From Emcibacteraceae bacterium (GTDB lineage Bacteria > Pseudomonadota > Alphaproteobacteria > Sphingomonadales > Emcibacteraceae): 64,000 nt of DNA. The stretch spans positions 1 through 64,000 of the forward strand of contig JAJFIR010000029.1 of assembly GCA_021774795.1 (NCBI GenBank), written 5' to 3'. Under the pieces are notes generated by a model. The model saw only the letters and a program-made list of their open reading frames with translations. It was not told the DNA's origin and did no database searches. The stretch's first letter is position 1, and each line of letters starts with the position of its first letter. Below are positions 43,908-53,598 of the stretch, piece after piece. Made by a program: the position numbers and the translations under genes.

Positions 43908-44534
43908 TTAAATGGTTCGTGCAACGATCGCCAGCCATTTTTGTTCTTCAAAAGGAAGGTCCGGAGGGCGAAAATAATGATTAAGCACTTCAAATCCGGC
44001 CGCCTCCAGATAATCGTTTGATTTATCGAACTGCATAAAATTGCCGTAACGTGTTGGTGTCGACCATCCTTCTTCATCGCCGCGTGGATTTGACATGAAC
44101 AATATCCCGCCGGGGCGAATGGCTTTATGCAAATCGATTAGAACTTTATGAAGGTTCTCACTAGGTACATGAAACATAGAAGCATTTGCAAATACGCCAT
44201 CAAAAGAATTGTCGGTAAGCTGAAGGTCATTAAACGACTGGTGATAAACTTCACAACCGGTCATATCCCGGGCATTTTGGCAAAACTCCAATGTTCCGTC
44301 CAGGCCTACCGGATTATGCTTCAATGATTTGAAATATTCAATATCACGTCCAGGTCCGCAACCGAAATCAAGAATATCCAGACCAATTCGCCCTCCAAAC
44401 GGTGCCAGAAACGCCGCATAATTCTGACTGACATCATGGTCTTTGGTGCGCTCCCAAAATGTTTCAGCCTTCCCGCCATAATCATTAAACGTGATTTCTT
44501 CGATTTTCTCTATTGGCTGCTTATTTTTGGTCAT
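43908..44534 (-). CDS. Class I SAM-dependent methyltransferase
   Basis: 208 residues with the methyltransferase core: motif I LDILDFGCGPGRDIEYF (about 53-69), acidic loop GLDGTLEFC, motif II SFDGVFANASMFHVP, motif III AIRPGGILFMSNPRG. Substrate unknown. Starts 66 bases before the acylase gene, which runs into it on the same strand, so possibly co-transcribed. No substrate-specific domain visible. Confidence 0.85.
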   Translation of the reverse strand: MTKNKQPIEKIEEITFNDYGGKAETFWERTKDHDVSQNYAAFLAPFGGRIGLDILDFGCGPGRDIEYFKSLKHNPVGLDGTLEFCQNARDMTGCEVYHQSFNDLQLTDNSFDGVFANASMFHVPSENLHKVLIDLHKAIRPGGILFMSNPRGDEEGWSTPTRYGNFMQFDKSNDYLEAAGFEVLNHYFRPPDLPFEEQKWLAIVARTI

Positions 44535-44599
44535 TTAATCAGAACTCTTTTATGTGCACTATATATCTACATGTTAAAATGTAGTGAAAAATAGAATAG

Positions 44600-47002
44600 T
44601 CAAGGGTGTAGGTAAAAAATTTGCCTCGCGTTATCTATTATTTTATCCTTGGAATAATACATTGGGAAATACTCACCTTTGTTCCAATTTTCAAAAAGGT
44701 CAGTGTAATAATTACTCTCAGGATCACTGGATTGACCGGGAGCGTTGGTTCCAACCGTGCTATCCCAATCGGCAGTATCAACAATCATACGAAAACTGGC
44801 ACCGGAAGTTTGACGGCCGTTGCCGTGATTTGCATTCAAAGTATTACTTGCGCCGCCGCGTGGCAACGAGGCGATATCCACTTTAGATTGCATTTCGCCG
44901 TCCAATAAATGACTCAGTGGATGAATAATTTCTGCAAAATGGACCTTACCATATTCCCAGTCTTCCATGTTGGGGCCAATATCTTCGCTGAGAAACGCGA
45001 CAGCCGCTTCCAGACTTTGGATAATAGCCTGATCACGAGCTTCCTCAGGATTAGTGCCGAACACAAATTCAGGTGGATTTATAACCCATTCAGTGAGTTT
45101 AACCCGTGAAATAGCGGCAAGTTTGTCCACATATTGCTCGGGAATAACGCAGGTGCTCAAATCATAAATCATAATAAGTTCCCACTTATCATACAGAGCG
45201 GCGGCGGCACTAGACCTATCCATCATATGATCCCAAGTGGCTAAAAGTTTTTGTGCGTCTCTTAATTTCCTTGGTACTTTGACGTTTTTAATAAATGGCG
45301 TAATTTTTTCCGCATTCATCGATTTATTATCATATTGTAGCACCATACTATCCTGAATGGTTTGATCAACCGCACCATCCATCACTTCCCGTAAACGGTA
45401 AACACGTGCGGGGTCAGCATAAAAATCTGAAAATATGTTTGGGTATCCTTTGGGAACATTGTGGTTATTGGCTGTACCATACCAACCTTCCTTTGGATTG
45501 CTGATATGAGGCATCGATTTTATTGGCACATAACCATTCCATTCATATGTACCATCGCCCGGAACCGGAAGACTACCGTCCCATCCAAACCGGACCGGCG
45601 TCAATCCGACAGATTGCCATCCAATAGTGCCATTTTTATCGGCCCAAATCATGTTTTCACCGGGAAGCCCGGAAAAACTACACGCTTCACGAAACTCATC
45701 CCATGTGGTTGCCTGATCCATACGCAGGCTCGCAAGATAAGGCGTCGCTCCGATTTCGAGCCAAGCCGCCTTTAGCCCGAAAGCGAGATTATTTTCTATA
45801 TCTTCATATATTATAGGCCCGTGAATAGAATATTTAAGCTGTGCCTGTTCTTTTTCCTGTCCGCGGACATTTATGTCTGTGGCCTCAACTATCATTTCTT
45901 TCCACTGACCATTATATTTATATTGGTTCACGTTATCAGGATTGGTTTCGTACACATATAAATCTTCCTGATCAATGCGAAAGATAGTAAGGCCCCATGC
46001 GCCATGCTCATTATGGCCAATTGAAATGCCAGGTAAAACCGGTTCCCCCGCCCCGATAACATTCCAACCCATTTTGCCGTTAGTGGCTGGCGCATTTAAA
46101 TGCACCATATATCGCAGCGAAGGACTTTGAATAGCACGGTGTGGATCATTGGCCATAATCGGTTTGCCACTTCTTGTCTTACGACCCGATATAACCCAGT
46201 TATTGCTGCCTAGATTATTGATACCTTCAATAGGGTCATTCCAGAAATTAGGATCGAAATCATCAACATCACCATTAATCACTTTTACCATTTGGGGGTT
46301 TTTTAAATCCGATCCATCAAATGCTGGTTGACTGCGCGAGGCGCGATAGCTTGCCATGATTTCATCGGTAATTTTTGATAAATCAATGCCCTCAAACGGC
46401 TCCAGATGTGTATCACGGTAGAAAGGAAGTATTTTTCGGGTCATTTCACTGCCCAATGCAGTTATCGTCTTTGCGAGCATAATTTCACCTGCAACACCAC
46501 CCGTTAACGCATTATGGCGCGATATGACAATCTCAGGCGTCCAATAGCCCGGTTTAACTCCCAAAAGATCAAATTCGAAGGTAAGTAACTCCGGATTTTT
46601 TTCAGTTTTCTTAATATATGCATTTACACCGGCGACAAAGGCCGTAATTATTTCTACGCCATCTTCATGATAATGGGCCATCTCCGCATTTATGTCACCC
46701 TTGAAGCGAAGGAGGCGTGCTCCTTTATCATGCTCTAAAGCCTTAGCGCCCATAATTTCCGACAATGTTCCCGTCGCTTTTCGGCGCCAAATTTCAAATT
46801 GAAACAACCGATCACGCGCCGCGTTATATCCTTGTGCAAAAAATAAATCCGTTTGGTTCTGCGCGTAGATATGCGATACGCCCCAATTGTCTTTGATAAT
46901 TTCTACGGGTTCATTAAGTCCCATTGTTTGAAGCTTTTGCACGTCTTGTGCAGACGCAGAAAAACCCACTAATATTATCAAAATTAACCCGGCTATACGC
47001 AT
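44600..47002 (-). CDS. Penicillin-acylase family Ntn hydrolase (exported)
   Basis: 800 residues. Signal peptide (cleavage after SASA, about 18), alpha-chain region to about 250, then Ser266 in NLGSNNWVISG, which becomes the N-terminal nucleophile of the beta chain after self-cleavage at Gly-Ser. Other conserved parts are NDPHRAIQSPSLRYMVHLNAP, GISIGHNEHGAWGLT and the late GNGRQTSGASFRMIVD. Such enzymes cut amides, including acyl-homoserine lactones and penicillin side chains; sequence alone does not tell which. Same strand as the MazG-like gene (20-base gap). Confidence 0.9.
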   Translation of the reverse strand: MRIAGLILIILVGFSASAQDVQKLQTMGLNEPVEIIKDNWGVSHIYAQNQTDLFFAQGYNAARDRLFQFEIWRRKATGTLSEIMGAKALEHDKGARLLRFKGDINAEMAHYHEDGVEIITAFVAGVNAYIKKTEKNPELLTFEFDLLGVKPGYWTPEIVISRHNALTGGVAGEIMLAKTITALGSEMTRKILPFYRDTHLEPFEGIDLSKITDEIMASYRASRSQPAFDGSDLKNPQMVKVINGDVDDFDPNFWNDPIEGINNLGSNNWVISGRKTRSGKPIMANDPHRAIQSPSLRYMVHLNAPATNGKMGWNVIGAGEPVLPGISIGHNEHGAWGLTIFRIDQEDLYVYETNPDNVNQYKYNGQWKEMIVEATDINVRGQEKEQAQLKYSIHGPIIYEDIENNLAFGLKAAWLEIGATPYLASLRMDQATTWDEFREACSFSGLPGENMIWADKNGTIGWQSVGLTPVRFGWDGSLPVPGDGTYEWNGYVPIKSMPHISNPKEGWYGTANNHNVPKGYPNIFSDFYADPARVYRLREVMDGAVDQTIQDSMVLQYDNKSMNAEKITPFIKNVKVPRKLRDAQKLLATWDHMMDRSSAAAALYDKWELIMIYDLSTCVIPEQYVDKLAAISRVKLTEWVINPPEFVFGTNPEEARDQAIIQSLEAAVAFLSEDIGPNMEDWEYGKVHFAEIIHPLSHLLDGEMQSKVDIASLPRGGASNTLNANHGNGRQTSGASFRMIVDTADWDSTVGTNAPGQSSDPESNYYTDLFENWNKGEYFPMYYSKDKIIDNARQIFYLHP

Positions 47003-47022
47003 ATTACTTTTTCCTCAATTGA

Positions 47023-47517
47023 CTAACTTTCAAGTATTTCTCGCTCAGTAGCAAGATCACGATTATAGGCATCTTTTTGCGTGAATTTATCTGGAAAGCG
47101 CGCCTTAAGTTTATTAATATTAGTTGCGGACACTTCGGAAAAGTCAGTATCAAGCTCACGAAATAACATCGCAAGATACCACAAAAGATCGCCAGCCTCT
47201 TCTTTTAGATTCACTTCATCAAATTTACCTGTTTTTGCTGCTTTTAAGAAAGCTTCACTGATTTCCCCTGCTTCCGTACAAAGACCGTAAATTGCATGGA
47301 CAATATTTCCGTTCAAATTCTCAATAGAGAAATTCTCAACAGTATCATCCGGTAAATTTTCACCTTTACCGTAAAACAAACGGCGTTTTTGATTATCAAG
47401 CGTTTCACCCGTTGCAGCGAATGTTTCAAACGTATCCTTAACCTCTGACGAGGTTACTTTTTCAGTGAAATATGTGTTTGAAGCGGTACGGGCACTATCT
47501 TCTATGTAATTTTTCAT
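47023..47517 (-). CDS. MazG-like nucleotide pyrophosphohydrolase
   Basis: 164 residues. All-alpha NTP pyrophosphatase signature: CTEAGEISEAFLKA (residues about 88-101) followed by LKEEAGDLLWYLAMLFRE, which provides the magnesium-binding Glu/Asp set. Members hydrolyse dCTP, dUTP or other NTPs. An N-terminal extension of about 60 residues is not recognised. First in a likely operon with the acylase. Confidence 0.85.
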   Translation of the reverse strand: MKNYIEDSARTASNTYFTEKVTSSEVKDTFETFAATGETLDNQKRRLFYGKGENLPDDTVENFSIENLNGNIVHAIYGLCTEAGEISEAFLKAAKTGKFDEVNLKEEAGDLLWYLAMLFRELDTDFSEVSATNINKLKARFPDKFTQKDAYNRDLATEREILES

Positions 47518-47723
47518 TTTAATCCTAATTAATTAGATTGTTCGATACAGATGGCTTGATTTTTTGTATGTTTCCCTGAGTATCAATTATGTTCGATTTG
47601 TAAACTTAAGAACGGAGAATGAAGCTGTCAAGCGCGTATGGACTGCGGTGACAAGAAACGGATATAATCATATGCATAATTTGATAGATATGCGTGCAAA
47701 CCCATTGATTACCAGGAGCAAAG

Positions 47724-48188
47724 ATGATGTCAGTATATAACGCCAAAGTAGTTTGGAATAGGAGTTCAGGGGAATCTTTTATTGATCGAAAATATAACCG
47801 TGCTCATGAATGGTTATTTGAGGGTGGTGTTACAATACCCGCGACCGCATCACATCATATCGTGCCGCTGCCCTTTTCAAAACCTGAAAATGTTGATCCG
47901 GAACAAGCCTTCATCGCTTCCTTATCAAGTTGTCATATGCTTTTTTTTCTTGATCTTGCTTCGCGTAATAAAATAAATATTGATCAATATGTTGATGAAG
48001 CAACAGGTATTCTTGAAGAAGACGAAGATGGTAAAATGGCCATGACCGTTGTCACACTAAATCCAATTATAATATTTTCAGAAGACACCACTCCTGATAG
48101 GGGTAAAATAGAACAACTCCATCATCAAGCTCACAATTTATGTTTTATTGCCAATTCGGTTAAAACAAAAATTGAAATAAACTTTTAA
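47724..48188 (+). CDS. OsmC family thiol peroxidase
   Basis: 154 residues. Two-cysteine pattern of OsmC/Ohr proteins: Cys70 in SLSSCHMLFFL and Cys140 in HNLCFIANSVKTKIEI. It reduces organic hydroperoxides through these cysteines. AGGAG stands five bases before the first ATG and eight before the second, so the true start may be at 47727. The stop overlaps that of the converging decarboxylase (shared TTAA). Confidence 0.88.
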   Translation: MMSVYNAKVVWNRSSGESFIDRKYNRAHEWLFEGGVTIPATASHHIVPLPFSKPENVDPEQAFIASLSSCHMLFFLDLASRNKINIDQYVDEATGILEEDEDGKMAMTVVTLNPIIIFSEDTTPDRGKIEQLHHQAHNLCFIANSVKTKIEINF

Positions 48189-49537
48189 TCTATGAGCGCA
48201 TCATTGATGGTTTTGAGCGCAATATCAATATCCTCTTCTGTCGTTTCATGAGACGAGATACTAATGCGGAACGCTTTTCTGCCTTTCCAGGTCGTCGGAC
48301 CAAACCATGCTTTACCACTTTGCTGTACATTTTCTATAAAACCTTCTAACTGATCTTCGTTTTCTAATGTGGCGACGATCTGGTTAATCACCACATCATT
48401 TAAAATTTCAAAGTTCATTTTTTTAAGCTCTGAAGTAAAATGTGAAGCATAATTACAGGTTCTATCAATAATATCTCCGACACCTGACTGACCCAAATGC
48501 TTAAGTGCCGCCCATATTTCGATCCCCCGCGCCCGCCTGGATAATTCGGGAGTAAAGTGATTTCCTTCTCTAAGCGCGCTCTGAACAAGGTAACTCGCCC
48601 GTACACCAAACGTTTCCTGCATGGCTTCTTTATCACGGCATATGGCGATCGCGCTATCATGAGGTACATTGAGCCATTTATGACAGTCAAGGCTCCAGCT
48701 ATCGGCATTTTCCATGCCTGCTGCTAAATGTCGTTTGTTTTCTGATGCCCGAACCCAACCACCAAACGCAGCGTCCACATGGACCCATGCACCCGTACCC
48801 TTTGCCATATCACAAACTTCTGAAACCGGATCAAAGGCACCACTGTTAACGTTTCCGGCTTGTAAAAGAACGATCGTATGATCATCAATCGGTGGCATTT
48901 TTGACGGTATAATTCTACCCTCTTCATCACATTCAACAAATTCAAGCTCATTTTTGCCGTACCCCATATATTGCAGTGCAATAATATTTGTCGGGTGAAT
49001 TTCATCAGACATAACGAAACGAACCTTTGGTGCGTGTCTAATACCATCTGCTTTTAAGTCGTAACCTAAATTCCTATAAAGCTTAAGGCGAGCGGCGGAA
49101 AGTGCAGTAAACCCCGCCATTGTCGCACCGGTCACAAAGCCAAACCCACATTCCGCCGGCAAGCTTAATAAGTCCAGAACCCATGCTCCTGCTACTTCTT
49201 CAAGCTTAGCCGCCGTTGGGCTCATAACACTGGGCCCGCCATTTTGATCCCAGGATGTGGCCATCCAACTGGCGGCCACCGTCACGGGAAGTGCACCACC
49301 CGTTACAAAGCCATAATATCGCCCACCGCGTGAAGACACCACACCGGGCTCGCCGACTTCGTGAAGCATCTTGATCACTTCAATCGAATCAGCTCCTTCT
49401 AGGTTCAGCGGTTCATTAAAATATTCCAATGATTTTATTATTTCAGCATTTGGGGTTACAGGCCGGCTATCCAAACTTTCTTCAAATGCTTTCGACGCCG
49501 TTAAAACATAGTCATATAATTCCTGGTCAAATATCAT
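48185..49537 (-). CDS. Group II PLP-dependent decarboxylase (copy 1)
   Basis: 450 residues, fold-type I. Asp255 in VHVDAAFGGWV and Lys287 in SLDCHKWLNVPHDS form the PLP site; AGNVNSGAFDP and GATMAGFTALSAAR are also family marks. Group II members decarboxylate glutamate, tyrosine, DOPA or diaminobutyrate, but the substrate residues are not evident. It aligns with the second copy at 51199-52554 without gaps over at least the first 290 residues, so the two are close paralogues. Confidence 0.88.
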   Translation of the reverse strand: MIFDQELYDYVLTASKAFEESLDSRPVTPNAEIIKSLEYFNEPLNLEGADSIEVIKMLHEVGEPGVVSSRGGRYYGFVTGGALPVTVAASWMATSWDQNGGPSVMSPTAAKLEEVAGAWVLDLLSLPAECGFGFVTGATMAGFTALSAARLKLYRNLGYDLKADGIRHAPKVRFVMSDEIHPTNIIALQYMGYGKNELEFVECDEEGRIIPSKMPPIDDHTIVLLQAGNVNSGAFDPVSEVCDMAKGTGAWVHVDAAFGGWVRASENKRHLAAGMENADSWSLDCHKWLNVPHDSAIAICRDKEAMQETFGVRASYLVQSALREGNHFTPELSRRARGIEIWAALKHLGQSGVGDIIDRTCNYASHFTSELKKMNFEILNDVVINQIVATLENEDQLEGFIENVQQSGKAWFGPTTWKGRKAFRISISSHETTEEDIDIALKTINDALID

Positions 49538-49652
49538 ATTAACGATTCCTATTATTTACTTCTTGATGACTTTAATCAATAATGCCCGAATGCCAACATC
49601 AAAGATTAGAATTGATAATACTGATTATTTGAGCAATTGAGGAATACAGACA

Positions 49653-50270
49653 ATGAATAATCAGTTAGAAGAATATGGTTTAAATTTGTTGCAAGTCATG
49701 TCTTTGCTTATATTTTTGGTCGTTCCGTCCGTTATCGGGCCGGCAATTATTACTAATTATGAACTTATTGAACTAAATCCAAACATCATATTCGCGGCTG
49801 TAACCGGCATCATCCTGTGCTGTTATTTTGTTGCAATGATGTATTATAATGAGAAACTTATAGGCCGACTTCACGACATGGTTACTCTTAAGTACCTTAT
49901 TGTTATCATTGTTCTTTTCTGGATCTGTTATGATGGGTATATGACTTATATATTTCAAGTTGTTTACCAGGATAACCACGATAAAATTATCAGGCGCAAC
50001 ATTGTTTGGAGGGGGGTTGTTGATTTGCCGTCATACGTCATTTATCCCGATCTAATGCCAGCCTATAAATTAGCGGTTTCTGCATTAAGATTTACCACGT
50101 TAATTTTCATTGCCGTAAAATTGATGAGAGAAAAAAATGTCGTTGTACCAAATTCCCAGAGCTTAAGACGCCGATTAAGAAAAAAATCCGCCGCCGATTT
50201 CAAAACCACGCTCCACCCTTCGATCATGAAAAGTTATAATAAAAATCGGGACACTGACGAGGTGAAATGA
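49653..50270 (+). CDS. Unrecognised four-helix membrane protein
   Basis: 205 residues, no family recognised. Four hydrophobic segments at about 12-36, 43-66, 79-105 and 140-160, then a strongly basic tail (LRRRLRKKSAADF) that should stay in the cytoplasm. GAGGA stands seven bases before the ATG. It ends in ATGA shared with the following hydrolase gene, so the two are translationally coupled and presumably work together. It sits between the two decarboxylase copies, in the opposite direction. Confidence 0.75.
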   Translation: MNNQLEEYGLNLLQVMSLLIFLVVPSVIGPAIITNYELIELNPNIIFAAVTGIILCCYFVAMMYYNEKLIGRLHDMVTLKYLIVIIVLFWICYDGYMTYIFQVVYQDNHDKIIRRNIVWRGVVDLPSYVIYPDLMPAYKLAVSALRFTTLIFIAVKLMREKNVVVPNSQSLRRRLRKKSAADFKTTLHPSIMKSYNKNRDTDEVK

Positions 50271-51202
50271 TGAGAATTAAATTTATTCTTCTAATGGCAA
50301 TTTTTCTTTCGGGTTTATCGCAAGCAAGCTCACAAACCATAACCGAGCAAATTCGTGCAGATGGTAAGATTATTGATGTGGGCAAATCCCTTTCCCGTTG
50401 GCAGCCACTTTGGGACGCCGCTGATAATAACAAAGTAAAAGTAACACGAGATATGAAGTATGGCTCACATGTAAAGCAGGGTTTTGACCTATATGAACCG
50501 ATGACACTCCCATCCACTCCATTACCGATATTAATATTTCTGCATGGTGGTTCTTTTGTCGCTGGTGATAAAGCCATGTATGCCAATGTGGGCTATCATT
50601 TTGCCAAACTTGGCATTACCACCGTTGTGATGACATACCGCCTAGCCCCTGAATTTAAATGGCCGAGCGGCACCCTTGACCTCGGCGCGCAAATAAAATG
50701 GCTGCGTGATAATCCGGATAAAATCAAAAGTGGGGACACGTCTAAAATATTCCTGTTTGGACATTCGGCGGGTGCTCAACATGTTGCCAGCTATATATTT
50801 GAAGAGGAGTACCAGATCGAAAATGACGGGGTGGCTGGTGCTATATTAGCATCAGGTTCCGTCTATGATATATCCATATTAAATGGTGACGGCGACCCGC
50901 AATATTATGATTATTTCGGACGTGACGCTGCAAAATACCCTTCTATGTCGGTACTAAACAAGCTGGAAGGCCGCGAAGTTCCAGTTTTTGTCAGTTATGC
51001 TGAATATGATAAGCCAAATTTCCAATATCAGGCATCAAAAATGATTGACGCACTTTATCGCCGCGACACTCAAATGCCAATGGTTAAACAGGTCATGGAT
51101 CATAATCACCTCTCGGAAGTTTTCCATTTAAATACTGGCGATGAAATTTTTGGAAAAGAAATACTTAAATTCATTCATTCGAAAGTTGCAATAATCAACT
51201 AA
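50267..51202 (+). CDS. Exported alpha/beta hydrolase (carboxylesterase / kynurenine-formamidase-like)
   Basis: 311 residues. Signal peptide (cleavage near ASS, about 22), oxyanion motif HGGSF (93-97), nucleophile Ser167 in FGHSAGA, Asp in SYAEYDKP and His in DHNHLSEV. The plan is that of the HSL/BD-FAE esterase family. It begins inside the stop of the membrane protein (ATGA) and its stop overlaps that of decarboxylase copy 2. Substrate unknown; an ester or formamide of an aromatic amine would fit the neighbouring decarboxylases, but that is speculation. Confidence 0.88.
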   Translation: MMRIKFILLMAIFLSGLSQASSQTITEQIRADGKIIDVGKSLSRWQPLWDAADNNKVKVTRDMKYGSHVKQGFDLYEPMTLPSTPLPILIFLHGGSFVAGDKAMYANVGYHFAKLGITTVVMTYRLAPEFKWPSGTLDLGAQIKWLRDNPDKIKSGDTSKIFLFGHSAGAQHVASYIFEEEYQIENDGVAGAILASGSVYDISILNGDGDPQYYDYFGRDAAKYPSMSVLNKLEGREVPVFVSYAEYDKPNFQYQASKMIDALYRRDTQMPMVKQVMDHNHLSEVFHLNTGDEIFGKEILKFIHSKVAIIN

Positions 51203-52554
51203 TTCATCGCCCTTTTAATAGCGTTGAGTGCGGTATCAATGTCACTCTTTTTTGTTTCATGAGAAGACACACTAAGGCGAAACACGTCGCGCCCCCGCCA
51301 ACTGGTCGGACCAAACCACGCGTCACCACTTTCCTGGACACGTAACATAATTCTCTGCAAGCGTTCATCATCATTATCATTCAAACAGAATACCACCTGA
51401 TTTATGACAACATCATTCATAATGGTAAAGCCAAGTTTTTCGATCTCCTTCGAGAAATATAATGCGTGGTCGCAGCAATTATCGATAAGTTCTCCAAAAC
51501 CATTTTTACCAAGATGTTTAAGTGCTGCCCACACATCAACCCCGCGACCACGGCGGGAGAGTTCCGGTGTAAAGTTATTGGGTATCCGCTCACCGTCAGT
51601 CAGCAGGTAACTTGCTGATATCTTAAAAGTTTCCTGCATTACATTAGCGTCCCGGCAAATGGCGATTGCGCTGTCGTAGGGTACATTGAGCCATTTATGG
51701 CAATCGATACTCCAACTGTCCGCCCCTTCCATACCGTCTGCTAATTGCTTCCTGCTGGAGGAAAGCTTTATCCAACCACCAAAGGCACCATCTACATGAA
51801 CCCATGCATTCACGGTTCTGGCAAGCGCACAGGTTTTCGTAAAATCGTCAAAGGCCCCGGAATTGATATTTCCTGCTTGTACAATAACGATGCATGTTTC
51901 ATCCAGTTTCGGGATTTTCTCAATGATAATTCGGCCCTGCTCATCAACGGGTACGAACTCTATTTGATCAGTACCGTAACCCATATAGTTTATAGCTTTA
52001 AGATTGGTTGTATGAATATCTTCGCTAACAATGAACCGTATTTCAGGCGCGTTTCGAAGACCGCTTTTATTCAAATCATAACCAAGTTTGTTATAAACAC
52101 TGTTTCGCGCAACAGATAGGGCCGTAAAACCAGCCATTGTTGCTCCGGTAACGAACCCCATGCCGGAATCTTCGGGCAGTCCTAACATTTCAAGTATCCA
52201 CCGCCGCGAAACTTGTTCAAGCTTCGCTACCGTATAACCCAACATCGTAAGTCCTGAATTTTGGTCCCACGTGGACGTAAGCCAACTTGACGCCACCGCC
52301 ACTGGAAGAGTGCCCCCGACCACAAACCCAAAAAAGCGCCCGCTCCTGCTTAATGTGGTCGCCGGGGTCCCTATTTCGTGAAGCATCTTAACCACATCAA
52401 CCGGGTCCGTTTTCCCGATCGGCATCGGTTGATCAAATAGATCCAAATTCTTGATCGCATCATTTGTCGGCACGACGGGCTTGGTACCAAACCCATTTTC
52501 AAACTCTTGCGCGGCGTTTAACACATATTCAAATAATTTTTTATTAAAACTCAT
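51199..52554 (-). CDS. Group II PLP-dependent decarboxylase (copy 2)
   Basis: 451 residues, paralogue of the enzyme at 48185-49537, with the same positions for Asp255 (HVDGAFGGW) and Lys287 (SIDCHKWLNVPYDS). The two align without gaps, yet differ in many other positions, so the duplication is not recent or the copies have diverged in substrate. The two flank a membrane protein/hydrolase pair transcribed towards this copy. Confidence 0.88.
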   Translation of the reverse strand: MSFNKKLFEYVLNAAQEFENGFGTKPVVPTNDAIKNLDLFDQPMPIGKTDPVDVVKMLHEIGTPATTLSRSGRFFGFVVGGTLPVAVASSWLTSTWDQNSGLTMLGYTVAKLEQVSRRWILEMLGLPEDSGMGFVTGATMAGFTALSVARNSVYNKLGYDLNKSGLRNAPEIRFIVSEDIHTTNLKAINYMGYGTDQIEFVPVDEQGRIIIEKIPKLDETCIVIVQAGNINSGAFDDFTKTCALARTVNAWVHVDGAFGGWIKLSSSRKQLADGMEGADSWSIDCHKWLNVPYDSAIAICRDANVMQETFKISASYLLTDGERIPNNFTPELSRRGRGVDVWAALKHLGKNGFGELIDNCCDHALYFSKEIEKLGFTIMNDVVINQVVFCLNDNDDERLQRIMLRVQESGDAWFGPTSWRGRDVFRLSVSSHETKKSDIDTALNAIKRAMN

Positions 52555-52671
52555 TCGTCGTCTTTCCCATTATTAAAGGCACCCTTCGCACAATCTAATT
52601 CCTTAGAGGAATTGCACATGAAAATACAAAAGAATAAAAGTGAAAATTGAGAGGATTTTACTACCATGAGA

Positions 52672-53580
52672 TTAATGGTTGGCCATCCACTCAGTAGCCA
52701 AGCTTTCAGCACTGGATATTTCTTCGGGTGTCATACCCGCTTCCATTTTTTGCTTACTTATTGCGGCATCGGTCGAGCCGTTATTCGCAGCTATTGAAAA
52801 CCACATATCGGCTTCTATCTTATCAAAACTGTCGGGGTTTTTAACAACCAGGCTCTGAGCCAAATAGTTCTGCGCTTCTACATTTCCGGCGAGCGCCGCC
52901 ATATGAAAATATTTATGTGCTTTCACGTGGTCAATTGCTGTTCCTTCGCCAAAATAATACCGAAGTGCCACATTAAACTGTGCAAATTGATTACCGTCAT
53001 CAGCTGCTTTTTTTGTTAAAATTACGCCGGCGGGGGTAAGTAATCTAAACCATTGGCCCCGCCCTTTACTATAATGTCCGTTGCGAAGAAAAGCGGCAGC
53101 ATTTCTTTCCGCCGCCAAAAGGTACCATTTAAGAGCTTCCTTATCATTATTGCCAAAAGCAAATATATCATTATGTATATCCCCCAATATATAATAAGCA
53201 TGATAATAGCCAAGTTCAGCGGCCGTTAGAAAATGCGCCTTTGCGATCTCAGGATTTTTAGTGAGACCTTTTCCATATGCGTATAATTTTCCGAGCGCGA
53301 TATGGGCTTCAGGATCATTTAAATCTGCCGCCTTGTCGTACCACTCTTTGGCTTTAGAATAATTTTTATCTGTGCCCCAGCCATTTTCAAGCATAAAACC
53401 GAGCTTTATTTGCGCATAAGAATTAGCCTTATTAGCATCAATCAAAAACTCGTTGTAGGCGATTTCATAATCACCCATAAAATAAGCTTCTTTGCCTTTA
53501 TCAACATCTGCGTGGGACTGTGAAATACTCAAAAATGTCAAACAGAATAATAATCCCGGGATACCTGACCGATACTTCAC
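52672..53580 (-). CDS. Exported Sel1-repeat protein
   Basis: 302 residues with a signal peptide (cleavage near SHA, about 24). About six Sel1 units, for example KANSYAQIKLGFMLENGWGTDKN-type and AALAGNVEAQNYLAQSLV-type, with a looser central part (AAFLRNGHYSKGRGQWFRLL). Ends EMWFSIAAN-type and a helical tail shared with the next gene (EEISSAESLATEWMANH). Follows it by 18 bases, so a two-gene operon. Confidence 0.87.
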   Translation of the reverse strand: MKYRSGIPGLLFCLTFLSISQSHADVDKGKEAYFMGDYEIAYNEFLIDANKANSYAQIKLGFMLENGWGTDKNYSKAKEWYDKAADLNDPEAHIALGKLYAYGKGLTKNPEIAKAHFLTAAELGYYHAYYILGDIHNDIFAFGNNDKEALKWYLLAAERNAAAFLRNGHYSKGRGQWFRLLTPAGVILTKKAADDGNQFAQFNVALRYYFGEGTAIDHVKAHKYFHMAALAGNVEAQNYLAQSLVVKNPDSFDKIEADMWFSIAANNGSTDAAISKQKMEAGMTPEEISSAESLATEWMANH

Positions 53581-53598
53581 ATTATATTCCTCGTTAGA

